Shown in pieces: positions 8,539 to 17,810 of a DNA stretch of 64,000 nt (the stretch's first letter is position 1; each line of letters begins with the position of its first letter). Below the pieces are notes generated by a model. That model searched no databases. It was not told where the DNA came from and worked only from the letters and a program-made list of their open reading frames with translations. The translations under genes and the position numbers were made by a program. The DNA is from Saccharothrix algeriensis. Its GTDB lineage: Bacteria; Actinomycetota; Actinomycetes; Mycobacteriales; Pseudonocardiaceae. The DNA is taken from assembly GCF_016907655.1 (NCBI RefSeq), contig NZ_JAFBCL010000001.1:4250001-4314000 (forward strand), given 5' to 3'.

Positions 8539-8563
8539 CCCCCGCGCGCACCGCCCGCGGGGG
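8539..8563. terminator. Hairpin between convergent genes
   Basis: CCCCCGCG and CGCGGGGG form an 8-bp GC stem with a 9-nt loop between the stop of the secreted protein gene and the end of the truncated crotonase on the other strand. It could serve both directions. Confidence 0.45.
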
Positions 8564-8579
8564 TCGCCGCCGCGGTCCT

Positions 8580-9129
8580 TCAGCCGAACTCGCCGTGCCG
8601 GCCACCGCCCGCGAGGAAGCGGCGCAGGCCGGCCTCCGCCTCGCGCAGCGACACCAGGCCGTGCGCCGGCTCGTCGGCCGGCGCGGCCGGCTCGTCCAGC
8701 CCCTCCTGCTCCAGCAGCGACAACCGGTCCTCGCGCAGGCACGTCCGGGGGAACGCGGCGATCTCCCGCGCCGGCCCCTCGGCCGCCGCCCGCGCCGTCC
8801 CGGCTGGCACCACCCGGTTGACCGGCCCGATCGCCAACGCCTCCGCCGCGCCCACGGGCCGCCCGGTCAGCACCAGGTCCATCGCCCGCGACCGCCCGAT
8901 CAGCCGGGGCAGCCGCACCGTCCCGCCGTCGACCAGCGGCACGCCCCACCGCCGGCAGTGCACGCCGAACACCGCGCCCTCGTCGGCCACCCGCAGGTCG
9001 CACCACAGCGCCGGCTCCAGCCCGCCCGCGACCGCGTGGCCGGACACCGCCGCGATCACCGGCTTGGTCAGCCGCAGCCGCGTCGGCCCCATCGGCCCGG
9101 CCGGCGACCCGGGGTCGTTGCCGCGCGGC
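8580..9129 (-). pseudogene. N-terminally truncated enoyl-CoA hydratase/isomerase (crotonase) remnant
   Basis: The readable part matches the C-terminal two thirds of a crotonase: LTKPVIAAVSGHAVAGGLE (oxyanion-hole glycines), ALWCDLRVADEGAVFGV, RRWGVPLVDGGTVRLPRLIG and TCLREDRLSLLEQEGLDEP. Homology fades upstream of about 9129, where the first 75-80 residues of the family, including the first half of the active site, should be. The frame stays open into the divergent hydrolase gene but encodes no recognisable sequence there. I call it a deletion remnant. A shortened but expressed protein from an internal GTG cannot be excluded. Confidence 0.65.
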
Positions 9130-9237
9130 AGTGGCCACCGCAGCCTCACCGCGCGGCGACCACCGACCGGTCCGGCCCCGCGCCCGATCCCGGCGAACGC
9201 GGCGCCGAGCGGGGCCGGCTGCGTGTTCAATGGCCGG

Positions 9238-9750
9238 ATGAGCACCGCACTGCTGCTGGTCGACGTCCAGCGCAACATGCTGGGCGCGCCCGAACCCGTC
9301 CCGCACGCCGGCCCGGTCGGCGCGGCGATCGAGGCGTGCCTCGACCGGGCGAGGGAGGCCGGGTGGACCGTCGTGCACGTCCGCAACAACGGCGGGGACG
9401 GCGATCCGGACGCGCCGGGCACCGCGGGCTGGGAACTCGTGCACCCGGTCCGCGACGGTGAGCACGTCGTCGACAAGCACCGGTGCGACGCCTTCGAGGG
9501 CACCCCGCTCGGGCGGCTGATCCCGTCTTCGGCGACCGTGGTCCTGGTGGGGATGCAGAGCGAGCACTGCATCCGCGAAACCGCGCTCGGCGCGCTCGGG
9601 CGCGGCCACGCCGTGCAGCTCGTCCGGGGCGCGCACGCCACCTACGACCACGACGAGCCCGCCGCCGAGGTCTCCGCGCGGGTCGAGCGGGAGCTGGCCG
9701 GAGCCGGCGTCGAGGTGGTCGAGCCGGATCGCGTGGGCTGCCGGGGCTGA
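9238..9750 (+). CDS. Isochorismatase-family cysteine hydrolase
   Basis: The 170-residue protein shows the Asp-Lys-Cys triad of this superfamily: Asp9 in LLLVDVQRNM, Lys80 in VDKHRCDAF and Cys111 in QSEHCIRETA. The cysteine indicates an amidase/nicotinamidase-like chemistry rather than isochorismate cleavage. Length and architecture match small single-domain members, and the substrate cannot be told from sequence. The start ATG lies at the end of the region where the opposite-strand crotonase has lost its N-terminus, so the deletion that truncated that gene may have brought this one close. Confidence 0.85.
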   Translation: MSTALLLVDVQRNMLGAPEPVPHAGPVGAAIEACLDRAREAGWTVVHVRNNGGDGDPDAPGTAGWELVHPVRDGEHVVDKHRCDAFEGTPLGRLIPSSATVVLVGMQSEHCIRETALGALGRGHAVQLVRGAHATYDHDEPAAEVSARVERELAGAGVEVVEPDRVGCRG

Positions 9751-9862
9751 CCGGGCGGTGACCGGTCCGTCCTGATCGGTCCGGTTCGGTCCTGTTCGGG
9801 CGGTCCCGGGACCCCGCCCGACCAGCTCGGTCGACCGACCCCGATGGGGGTACGCACCGTGG

Positions 9863-9890
9863 TCGACGGGGTACTACCGGGGGGTAACTT
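9863..9890 (+). promoter_or_regulatory. Possible promoter of the tmsA-tmsB-like operon
   Basis: TCGACG (9863-9868) and TAACTT (9885-9890) are separated by 16 bp and would start transcription about 50 nt before the proposed GTG start. The match to a housekeeping promoter is modest. Confidence 0.3.
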
Positions 9891-9947
9891 GAAACCCGCC
9901 GGATTTTGGGGGTGCTGATCTTCGCGTCGCGGCCTAACGTCGGACGC

Positions 9948-11279
9948 GTGAGCGATCACAGCCAGGCGGTGGCCGCGCTGCGCGGCCAGTACGCGGCGAT
10001 CCCGGCGGGCGCGCCCGTCCGGCTCGCCAAGCCGACGTCGAACCTGTTCCGGTTCCGCGCCGACCAGCCCGGCGGGCTCGACGTGGCCCGGTTCAACCGG
10101 GTGCTGTCGGTCGACCCGGCCGCGCGCACCGCGCAGGTCCAGGGCATGACGACCTACGAGGACCTGGTCGACGCGACCCTGCCGCACGGCCTGGTGCCGC
10201 TGGTCGTGCCGCAGCTCAAGACGATCACCCTGGGCGGCGCGGTGGCCGGGCTCGGCATCGAGTCCAGCTCCTTCCGCAACGGCCTGCCGCACGAGTCCGT
10301 GCGCGAGCTGGAGGTGATGACCGGCGACGGCGAGGTGGTCGTCGTCGGGCCGTCCGACGACCTGTTCCGCGGGTTCCCGAACTCCTACGGCACCCTGGGC
10401 TACGCGCTGCGGCTGGAGATCGAGCTGGAGCCGGTCAAGCCGTTCGTCCGGTTGCGGCACGTGCCGTTCGGGTCGGCGCGGGAGTGCGCGGAGGCCATCG
10501 AGCAGGTCTGCGCCGAGCGCTCGTACCGGGGCGAGCCGGTGGACTTCGTGGACGGCACGGTCTTCTCCGCGCGGGAGCAGTACCTGACCCTGGCGAACTG
10601 GGCGGAGTCCGCGCCCGACCGCTCGGACTACACCGGCCGCCACATCTACTACCGGTCCGTCCGGGCCCGCCGCACCGACCACCTGACCGCGCGGGACTAC
10701 CTGTGGCGGTGGGACACCGACTGGTTCTGGTGCTCGCGGGCGTTCGGCGTGCAGCACCCGCTGGTGCGGCGGCTGGTGCCCAAGCGCTACCTGCGCTCGG
10801 ACGTCTACCGCCGGATCGTGGCGTGGGACCGGCGCCGCGGCTTCAGCGCGAAGCTGAGCAAGGCCGTGCAGGAGCCGGTGATCCAGGACGTGGAGATCCC
10901 GGTCGACCGGCTGGCCGAGTTCCTCGACTTCTTCCACCGCGAGATCGGCATCGAGCCGGTGTGGCTGTGCCCGGTGCGGTTGCGCGACCGCGCGGGCTGG
11001 CCGCTGTACCCGATGGACCCGGACGTGCTGTACGTCAACGTCGGCTTCTGGTCCACAGTGGACCTGCGACCGGACGAGGGGATGGGCAGCCGCAACAGGC
11101 TGATCGAGCGCAAGGTGTCCGAGCTGGGCGGGCACAAGTCGCTGTACTCGGACTCCTACTACGGGGAAGAGGAGTTCTGGGCCAACTACAACGGCGAGAC
11201 GTACCGGAGCCTGAAGAAGCGGTACGACACGGCCTCCCGGCTCCCCGACCTGTACGCCAAGTGTGTCCTGCGCAGTTGA
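9948..11279 (+). CDS. tmsA: FAD-binding oxidoreductase, TmsA/BfaA-like (10-methylene to 10-methyl fatty acyl reductase)
   Basis: The protein has 443 residues from the GTG at VSDHSQAV; a longer TTG start 42 bp upstream is possible. It has a PCMH-type FAD-binding fold (VQGMTTYEDLVDATLPHGLVP and TLGGAVAGLGIESSSFRNG) and a C-terminal part resembling the 24-dehydrocholesterol reductase-like proteins. It lies 25 bp before a cyclopropane-synthase-family methyltransferase. In mycobacteria and corynebacteria this pair makes 10-methyl branched (tuberculostearic) fatty acids in membrane phospholipids: the methyltransferase adds a methylene to oleoyl chains and this protein reduces it. The role rests on the pairing and family; no third gene (tmsC) is present. 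Confidence 0.75.
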   Translation: MSDHSQAVAALRGQYAAIPAGAPVRLAKPTSNLFRFRADQPGGLDVARFNRVLSVDPAARTAQVQGMTTYEDLVDATLPHGLVPLVVPQLKTITLGGAVAGLGIESSSFRNGLPHESVRELEVMTGDGEVVVVGPSDDLFRGFPNSYGTLGYALRLEIELEPVKPFVRLRHVPFGSARECAEAIEQVCAERSYRGEPVDFVDGTVFSAREQYLTLANWAESAPDRSDYTGRHIYYRSVRARRTDHLTARDYLWRWDTDWFWCSRAFGVQHPLVRRLVPKRYLRSDVYRRIVAWDRRRGFSAKLSKAVQEPVIQDVEIPVDRLAEFLDFFHREIGIEPVWLCPVRLRDRAGWPLYPMDPDVLYVNVGFWSTVDLRPDEGMGSRNRLIERKVSELGGHKSLYSDSYYGEEEFWANYNGETYRSLKKRYDTASRLPDLYAKCVLRS

Positions 11280-11304
11280 TCCGGTGAGCTGAAGGGGAGG
11301 GCCC

Positions 11305-12537
11305 ATGCGGTTGGCCGAGGTGTTCCGACGTGCGGTCGGGAGCGACTCGTCCGTGGAGTTCAGCGCGTACGACGGCAGCCACGCGGGGCCGGCAGGCGCG
11401 GGCGTGCGCATCGAGATCCGGTCCCCGGAGGCGTTGTCCTACCTGGCTTCCGCACCCGGCGAGCTGGGCCTGGCCCGCGCCTACGTCACCGGGCACCTGG
11501 AGATCGTCGGCGACGTCCACGACGCCCTGGCCCACCTGTCGGACCTGTCGCTGCGCGAGGTCCCCTGGGCGCAACGGCTGGAACTGCTGCGCACGCTGGG
11601 CCGCCGGCGCCTGCGCTCCCGGGTGGAGATCCCGCCGCAGGAGCGCAGGCTGCACGGCCTGCGGCACTCCAAGGCGCGCGACCGGGAAGCCATCGCGCAC
11701 CACTACGACGTGTCGAACACGTTCTACGAGTGGCTGCTGGGCCCCTCGATGGCCTACACGTGCGCCGTCTACCCGACCGCGACCGCCACGCTGGAGGAGG
11801 CGCAGTTCGCCAAGCACGACCTGGTGGCGCGCAAACTGGGGCTCGAACCGGGGATGCGCCTGCTGGACGTGGGGTGCGGCTGGGGCGGCATGGTGATGCA
11901 CGCCGCGCGCGAGTACGGCGTCAAGGCGCTGGGCGTCACGCTGTCGCGCAACCAGGCCGAGTGGGCGCAGAAGGCCATCGCGGAGGCGGGCCTGTCGCAG
12001 CTGGCCGAGGTGCGCTACCTGGACTACCGGGACGTGCGGGAGGGCGACTTCGACGCCGTCAGCTCCATCGGCCTGACCGAGCACATCGGCAAGGCCAAGC
12101 TGCCCGCGTACTTCCGCTTCCTGCACCGCAAGCTCAAGCCGGGCGGCCGGGTGCTCAACCACTGCATCACGCGCCCGGACAACCGCCGGCCCGCGCGGAC
12201 GGGCGGCTTCATCAACCGGTACGTGTTCCCGGACGGCGAGCTGGTCGGGCCGGGCCACATCGTGTCGCTCGTGCACGACACCGGTTTCGAGGTGCGGCAT
12301 GAGGAGAACATCCGCGAGCACTACGCCCTGACGCTGGCCGCGTGGTGCGCCAACCTGGAGCGGCACTGGGACGAGGCGGTCGCCGAGATCGGGCTCGGGC
12401 GGGCGCGGGTGTGGCGGCTGTACCTGGCCGCGTCGCGGCTGGGGTTCGAGCGCAACAACATCCAGCTGCACCAGGTGCTGGGCGTGAAGCCGGACGGGAC
12501 GGCGTCGCGGATGCCGCTGCGGCCGGACTGGGCCTGA
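11305..12537 (+). CDS. tmsB: SAM-dependent fatty acyl methyltransferase, TmsB/BfaB-like (cyclopropane synthase family)
   Basis: The 410-residue protein has the SAM-binding motif LLDVGCGWGGMVMHAAREYG, the family segment HHYDVSNTFYEWLLGPSMAY, and the C-terminal helices of cyclopropane-fatty-acid synthases. A strong ribosome site, GGGGAGGG, precedes the ATG. Together with the FAD protein encoded just upstream it should convert oleate chains of phospholipids to 10-methylstearate, a membrane-fluidity adaptation of many actinobacteria. A plain cyclopropane synthase is the alternative; the paired flavoprotein argues for the methyl-branch product. The transcript runs toward the lipoprotein gene, 177 bp away. 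Confidence 0.78.
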   Translation: MRLAEVFRRAVGSDSSVEFSAYDGSHAGPAGAGVRIEIRSPEALSYLASAPGELGLARAYVTGHLEIVGDVHDALAHLSDLSLREVPWAQRLELLRTLGRRRLRSRVEIPPQERRLHGLRHSKARDREAIAHHYDVSNTFYEWLLGPSMAYTCAVYPTATATLEEAQFAKHDLVARKLGLEPGMRLLDVGCGWGGMVMHAAREYGVKALGVTLSRNQAEWAQKAIAEAGLSQLAEVRYLDYRDVREGDFDAVSSIGLTEHIGKAKLPAYFRFLHRKLKPGGRVLNHCITRPDNRRPARTGGFINRYVFPDGELVGPGHIVSLVHDTGFEVRHEENIREHYALTLAAWCANLERHWDEAVAEIGLGRARVWRLYLAASRLGFERNNIQLHQVLGVKPDGTASRMPLRPDWA

Positions 12538-12590
12538 GGGGGCGGGTCGGCCGGGGGGCCGTTGTCGACCTGTGACCGGAGCCGCGGCAA

Positions 12591-12649
12591 CCAGCTGCCC
12601 GCTGGGGCATCCCTAGTACCGGAAGCGGCCAACGGGCCGCCGAGGGGAT
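12591..12649 (+). ncRNA. Candidate structured leader upstream of the lipoprotein gene
   Basis: Two adjoining hairpins are visible: CCAGC/GCTGG (12591-12605), and an outer stem ATCCC/GGGAT (12609-12613 with 12645-12649) enclosing a perfect GCGGCC-AACG-GGCCGC tetraloop hairpin (12625-12640). The fold lies 65 nt before the lipoprotein start. A long structured leader before a secreted or lipoprotein gene is reminiscent of riboswitch-controlled cell-envelope genes of actinobacteria, but I cannot match a family. It could be ordinary GC-rich pairing. Confidence 0.35.
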
Positions 12650-12714
12650 CGGCACGGCAGCCCGGCGCGGACGTCGCCGCGGCTCGTCGTGTCCGTGCGT
12701 CAGGGGGAAAGACG

Positions 12715-13344
12715 ATGAAGGTTCTCGGTGCTGCGCAGGTCTGCGCGGTTTTGGGTGCGGTTCTGGGTGTGGCCCTCGCGGGGTGCGGGACGGCCCAGGA
12801 GGCCGCGCCCGCCGCCACGTCGTCCACGGTGTCGGCTCCCACCACGCCCGCACCGACGTCCGCGCCCGCGGTCACGTCAGCGGTGACACCGGTGGCCACG
12901 CTCACGGCCACGCCCGAGGGCTCCATGCCGGCGGTGACGGTGGTCGGGGCCGACCCGACGCCGCTCATCGACCACTCGGGCTTCGGCGCGATCAGGCTGG
13001 GGATGACCGCTGAGCAGCTGACGGCCACCGGTCTGGTCGGCGGGGTGGAGGGGCCGGCCGGCGAGCTGTGCGCGCTGTACCCGCTGAGGTCGGGCGGCGG
13101 TTCCGTGTGGGTCCAGAACGACGGCACGGGTGTCGCCTCCATCGTCGTCGAAGGCCGGGCGCGCACCACCGAGGGCGTTCGGACCGGCGCGACCACCGAG
13201 CAGGTGCGCGCCACCTACCCGGCGCTGTCCGAGGGCGCCAACTGGAACTCCGTCGACCTCGGCGGGGGCGTGCGGTACGGCTTCCTGGGCGACCCGGTCA
13301 CCACGATCCTGGTGTTCAAGAGCGGCATGGGCTGCCACAACTGA
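12715..13344 (+). CDS. Putative lipoprotein with Thr/Pro/Ala-rich linker
   Basis: The 209-residue product has a lipoprotein signal: hydrophobic residues 4-20 and lipobox LAGC with the lipidated Cys at about residue 23. A 50-residue Thr/Ser/Pro/Ala linker follows, then a globular domain of about 130 residues: GFGAIRLGMTAEQLTATGLVG, a Cys pair (about CALYPL and the C-terminal GCHN), and repeated motifs of the type rlGMTaEQl and rTGATTEQVRATYP. This doubled short motif resembles secreted domains with internal duplication in actinobacteria. The GGGGGAAAG ribosome site fixes the start. It should be anchored on the outer face of the membrane; the role is unknown. Confidence 0.8.
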   Translation: MKVLGAAQVCAVLGAVLGVALAGCGTAQEAAPAATSSTVSAPTTPAPTSAPAVTSAVTPVATLTATPEGSMPAVTVVGADPTPLIDHSGFGAIRLGMTAEQLTATGLVGGVEGPAGELCALYPLRSGGGSVWVQNDGTGVASIVVEGRARTTEGVRTGATTEQVRATYPALSEGANWNSVDLGGGVRYGFLGDPVTTILVFKSGMGCHN

Positions 13345-13362
13345 CCCGCCGCCTGCTCCGGG

Positions 13363-13542
13363 CTAGCCCAGCGTCGCGAGGAAGTCGTTCCACCGGCCGA
13401 GGGGGACCCGCAGGGCTTGGCCTTGCGGGTTCTTCGAGTCCCGGATGCCGACAGCGCCGGTGGTGAGCCGCACTTCCACGCAGCTGTCGTTGCCGGGAGA
13501 GCTGTAGCTGCTCTTGAACCAACCGGTGTCGTGCGTGTTCAC
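13363..13542 (-). CDS. DUF397 small protein
   Basis: This 59-residue protein matches the DUF397 pattern: WFKSSYSSPGNDSCVEV near the N-terminus, VGIRDSKNPQG in the middle and the final W.DFLATL. The start is a GTG overlapping the stop of the upstream helix-turn-helix gene as GTGA, so translation is coupled. DUF397 genes regularly follow Scr1/WhiJ-type regulators in actinobacteria and are thought to modulate them, by direct binding in studied cases. A second pair occurs at 38452-39518. Confidence 0.9.
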   Translation of the reverse strand: MNTHDTGWFKSSYSSPGNDSCVEVRLTTGAVGIRDSKNPQGQALRVPLGRWNDFLATLG

Positions 13543-14390
13543 GGTGCCTCCAGTGCAGCTTCGAGTCGTGCCCGTGATTCTTCCTCGCTGAAGGCCAGTT
13601 CCTGAAGCCGCTGAAAGCATCGTGCGATCGCCTCGGTGTCGGACGGCTCGTCCAGGTACGTCGACGGGCCGTAAGCCACTGGGAGCAGTCCTACACGAGG
13701 TGTCCGGCCATCGAACTCGAAGAGGATCATTTCGCCTGTCGGACACGGGTTGGCGGGACTGGTCGCGTCGAGCAGTCGGAGCCGGATGTTGGGCTGTTCG
13801 CCCGCCCTCAAGAGGTGCTCGACCTGCCGCCGCATGACCTCGGAGTCGCCGTACCTGGTGGTGAGGGCGTCGTCGGTGAAGATGAAGAGGTGTTCCTTGG
13901 TAGCGGGCAGCTTCTGGCGTTCCAGTCGGAAAGCCACCCGGTTGACCCGCTCCTGATAGGAGGTCTCCCACCAGATCCCGTCGCCCGCCAGCATCTGGGC
14001 TTCGGTGTACTCGGGGATCTGGAGCAGGCCCGGGATGACACCACGGCCGTAGTACAGGATGGTGGTCGCGTCGGATTCGAGGTCGGCGATGCGGGTGTTC
14101 GCTCCCGGCAGCAGGTCGACGTAGGCCCGTTTGGGCTGGCGCTTGCGCGCTTCCACGCCCATCGCGAGCAATCTCTTGCGGTCACCGGCTTTCGCGCCCA
14201 GGAAGAGGAGCAACTGCTCCAGGACCGCAGCGGTGAGGTTCGCCCGACCGTCTTCGAGCTTGATCAATTGGCTGCGGTCCTTGCCGATCGCGGCCGAGGT
14301 CTCGTCCAGCGTCCGGCCGGCGGTCTGGCGCAATCGCCGCAGCTCACCCCCGAGCAGGCGCCTCGGGATGGTCTGCACCGCGTCTCCCAT
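13539..14390 (-). CDS. Helix-turn-helix regulator with DUF5753 domain (Scr1/WhiJ-like)
   Basis: The 283-residue protein has an N-terminal XRE-type helix-turn-helix (GGELRRLRQTAGRTLDE, KDRSQLIKLEDGRANLT, about residues 15-65) and a C-terminal DUF5753 domain (YYGRGVIPGLLQIPEYTEAQM, FIFTDDALTTRYG, MRRQVEHLLRA). This architecture defines the Scr1/WhiJ family that regulates development and antibiotic genes in streptomycetes with a DUF397 partner. Its stop overlaps the DUF397 start by four bases. A small gene is encoded divergently, with 114 bp between the starts, the same layout as the second locus near 38.4 kb. Confidence 0.92.
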   Translation of the reverse strand: MGDAVQTIPRRLLGGELRRLRQTAGRTLDETSAAIGKDRSQLIKLEDGRANLTAAVLEQLLLFLGAKAGDRKRLLAMGVEARKRQPKRAYVDLLPGANTRIADLESDATTILYYGRGVIPGLLQIPEYTEAQMLAGDGIWWETSYQERVNRVAFRLERQKLPATKEHLFIFTDDALTTRYGDSEVMRRQVEHLLRAGEQPNIRLRLLDATSPANPCPTGEMILFEFDGRTPRVGLLPVAYGPSTYLDEPSDTEAIARCFQRLQELAFSEEESRARLEAALEAP

Positions 14391-14504
14391 ACCAGCCTCC
14401 TCGTTGGAATCACCCTACTAGGGCAATGCCTCAATCCGCACGTGACCCTTAGGCTGACCACACGTTCGCAAAATTACTGCGTTCAGCCTAGTGGAGGAGG
14501 AAGA

Positions 14505-14712
14505 ATGGGAGTTCCGGAGCCCGGCGTCTCGGTGATGGCGTCGGTGGTGGTGGCGGAAGGGGCCGCCGTGCGGGCCAGCGCGCGGCCCGACGAGCGGGAG
14601 CTGTACGTGGTCTTCGACAGCGACCCGATCTCGTTCGAGCTGCTGTTGTCGCGCGACGTCGCTCAGCGGTGCGTGGCGCAGTTCAGCGAGGCGTTGCGGG
14701 AGATGGCGCCGG

Positions 14713-14720
<8 letters not shown>
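14505..14720 (+). CDS. Small protein divergent from the Scr1-like regulator
   Basis: The 71-residue protein starts after a strong GGAGGAGG ribosome site. Its sequence suggests two or three beta strands (ELYVVFDSD, ISFELLLS) followed by a helix (RDVAQRCVAQFSEALREM). I do not recognise it by sequence. A similar-sized protein of the same apparent layout is divergent from the second Scr1-like gene (38073-38327), which suggests a functional third partner. BldB-like proteins occur in related streptomycete loci, but I cannot establish homology. The 3' end overlaps the convergent protease gene by 8 bp. Confidence 0.7.
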
Positions 14721-15555
<835 letters not shown>

Positions 15556-15600
15556 GCCCCCAGGTTCGCGCGCGTGCCTGTGAACGACCTGAGCACCCGC

Positions 15601-17736
15601 CTAGGACCGGCCAAGAAGCTCGTCCACCTCGTCGGCGGTGAGCAGGGCCGTGCCGAACAGCGGGCCCTGCGCGCCGACCACGCCCAGCTCGGCCAGCCGC
15701 CGCGCCTCGGACCCGGCGCCGACGCCCGACGCGTACAGGGGCAGGTCCAGCGTCCGCGCCCAGTTCAGCAGCGCGGCCGCCGCGCCCGCGTCGACCGGGT
15801 CGGCGTCCTGCGCGAGCCCGCGCACCAGGGCGCCGTGGAACTTCACGCCGTGCAGCGGGAGGCGGCGCAGCCGGTCGGCCGGGACGTTGCCGCCGCCCCT
15901 CTGGTCCAGCACGAACCGCACGCCGTGCTCGGCCAGGATCGCCAGCTCCTCCGCCTGGTCCTCGGTGATCAGCGCGGCCAGCTGCTCGCCGAGCTGGAAC
16001 CGCAGCTTGGCCGCCGGGAGGCCGCTCTCGCGCAGCACGCGCCGGACGTCGGCGACCAGCTCCGGCTCCTGGCACTGCCGCGCGGTCAGGTCCATGGCCA
16101 GCGCCGGCGCCCGCGCGCCGAACCGCGCGTGCCACCGCCCGGCGTGCCGGCACGCCTGCTCCACGGCCCAGCGGCCGAGCCGCACGGCCATCCCGGTGGA
16201 GGCCGACAGCGACGCCAGCGCCCGCGGGTCGAGCAGGCCGTGCTCGGGGTGGTCCCAGCCCAGCCGCGCCTCCACGGCGACCAGCGAGCCGTCGGCTGGC
16301 GAGCGCACCGGCTCGTAGTCGACCCGGAACTCGCCCTGCTCCAGGCCGCCCGCGATGGAGGCCGCCAGCTTCAGCCGCTGCCGGTCGCGCCGGTCGCGGG
16401 CGCGGTCGTAGAGCGCCCACTGCGCCCGGCCGTCGTCCTTGGCCCACCGCAGGGTCACGTCGACGCACCGCAGCAGCTCCGCCGCGTCGCCGCCGCGCGC
16501 GGGCTCCACGACGATGCCGACGCTGGCGGTCACGCCGATGCCGTCGTCGCCCACCCACACCGGTTCGGCGAGCAGGTCGACGGCCTCCTCCACCAGCCGC
16601 ACGACGGTCGCGACGTCGGCCGGGTCGTGGATGAGCACGCCGAACTCGTCCGGGCCGATCCGGGCGGGCCGCCCGACCCGGCCGAACACCGCCCGCAGGT
16701 GCCCGGCCACGACGGTGAGGATCCGGTTGCCGACCTCGTGGCCGAACGCGTCGTTGATCACCCGGAACCCGTCGACGTCGAACACCACCAGCGCCAGCGA
16801 GGCCGGGCCCTTGCTGCCGACCGCGCCCTCCAGCCAGCCCAGGAACTGCGCCCGGTTGGGCAGCCCGGTCTGCACGTCGTTCAGGCTCTGGCGGACCAGC
16901 TGGGTCTGGAGCGCGCGGACCTCGTCCAGGCTCTCGACCATGGTCACGTAGTAGGACGGCTCGCCCTTCTCGTCGCGCACCAGCGACACGGCGACCAGCA
17001 CGTTGACGACCTCGCCGTCGGCGCGCAGCAGCCGCAGCTCGGTCCGCACGTGCTCGCGCGCGCCGGAGTCCAGCGGTCCGCCGATCGCCGCGGCGGTCTC
17101 CCGGTCGTCGGGGTGGACGATGTCGCGCCCGCTCATCCCGGCCAGCTCCTCGGCCGAGTAGCCGAGGATGGTCAGCAGGGCGTCGTTGAAGTCCAGCACC
17201 GCGCCGTCGGCCCCGGTCAGCGCGATGGCCACGGCGGAGGTGCGGAACACCGCCCGGAACTTGGCCTCGCTGGCCCGCAGCGCGGCCTCGGCCTCGTGGA
17301 TGGTCCGGATGGCGGCCGACTTGGTCAGCTCCTGCTGGTCCAGGGTGCGGTCGCGCAGGGCTTCGCTGTACCCGGCGGCCACCCCGCCGAGCACGGCCAT
17401 CAGCCGGTGCGTGCGGTCCGGCGGCAGGCCGAAGTGGGCCGGCAGGTGCTCGCCGAGGAAGGCGAGCGAGCGTTCCAGGGCGTCGGCCGAGACGAAGCCG
17501 TGCTCGACCATCTCGCGGCCCACCCGGTGCACGGCCGCCGCGGGGTGCGCGTCGTGGGCCAGCGCGGCGTGCAGGTCGTCGGCGAACCCGGCGAGCGCCG
17601 CCCGCAGCTCGGGCCGGCAGGCCAGGACGGACGAGCCGACGGCCGCCGCCCAGCGCCGCGCGAACTCGTCGCGGGCGTTCGGGGCGGACCCGGCTTCGGC
17701 GCGTGCGGCGGCACCTGCGTGTTCGACCATCTTCAT
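15601..17736 (-). CDS. PAS-GGDEF-EAL protein with degenerate catalytic motifs
   Basis: The 711-residue protein contains an N-terminal helical region (1-150), a PAS domain (about 155-275, FRTSAVAIALTGADGAVLDF), a GGDEF domain and an EAL domain. It has no membrane segment. GGDEF reads G361-P-D-E-F, with Pro replacing the second Gly. EAL reads E489-A-R-L-G-W in place of EAxLRW; the metal ligands are eroded too (MDLTARQ instead of the Asn motif, LDQRGGG instead of DDFGTG, KFHGAL instead of KiD). Turnover of cyclic di-GMP is therefore doubtful, and a binding or scaffold role is more likely. The protease gene follows 45 bp downstream. Confidence 0.87.
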   Translation of the reverse strand: MKMVEHAGAAARAEAGSAPNARDEFARRWAAAVGSSVLACRPELRAALAGFADDLHAALAHDAHPAAAVHRVGREMVEHGFVSADALERSLAFLGEHLPAHFGLPPDRTHRLMAVLGGVAAGYSEALRDRTLDQQELTKSAAIRTIHEAEAALRASEAKFRAVFRTSAVAIALTGADGAVLDFNDALLTILGYSAEELAGMSGRDIVHPDDRETAAAIGGPLDSGAREHVRTELRLLRADGEVVNVLVAVSLVRDEKGEPSYYVTMVESLDEVRALQTQLVRQSLNDVQTGLPNRAQFLGWLEGAVGSKGPASLALVVFDVDGFRVINDAFGHEVGNRILTVVAGHLRAVFGRVGRPARIGPDEFGVLIHDPADVATVVRLVEEAVDLLAEPVWVGDDGIGVTASVGIVVEPARGGDAAELLRCVDVTLRWAKDDGRAQWALYDRARDRRDRQRLKLAASIAGGLEQGEFRVDYEPVRSPADGSLVAVEARLGWDHPEHGLLDPRALASLSASTGMAVRLGRWAVEQACRHAGRWHARFGARAPALAMDLTARQCQEPELVADVRRVLRESGLPAAKLRFQLGEQLAALITEDQAEELAILAEHGVRFVLDQRGGGNVPADRLRRLPLHGVKFHGALVRGLAQDADPVDAGAAAALLNWARTLDLPLYASGVGAGSEARRLAELGVVGAQGPLFGTALLTADEVDELLGRS

Positions 17737-17780
17737 TCAGCTCGCGGGGCCAATCGTCAGAGGGCCGTCCGGCCGACGTC

Positions 17781-17810
17781 CTATCGCGTGGAATCGGATC
17801 TCCGCGATAG
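17781..17810. promoter_or_regulatory. Dyad upstream of the GGDEF-EAL gene
   Basis: CTATCGCG and CGCGATAG form a perfect 8-bp inverted repeat with 14 bp between the arms, 45-75 bp upstream of the start, where a repressor or activator could bind. CCGACGT is repeated on both sides. Seen directly; the regulator is unknown. Confidence 0.4.
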
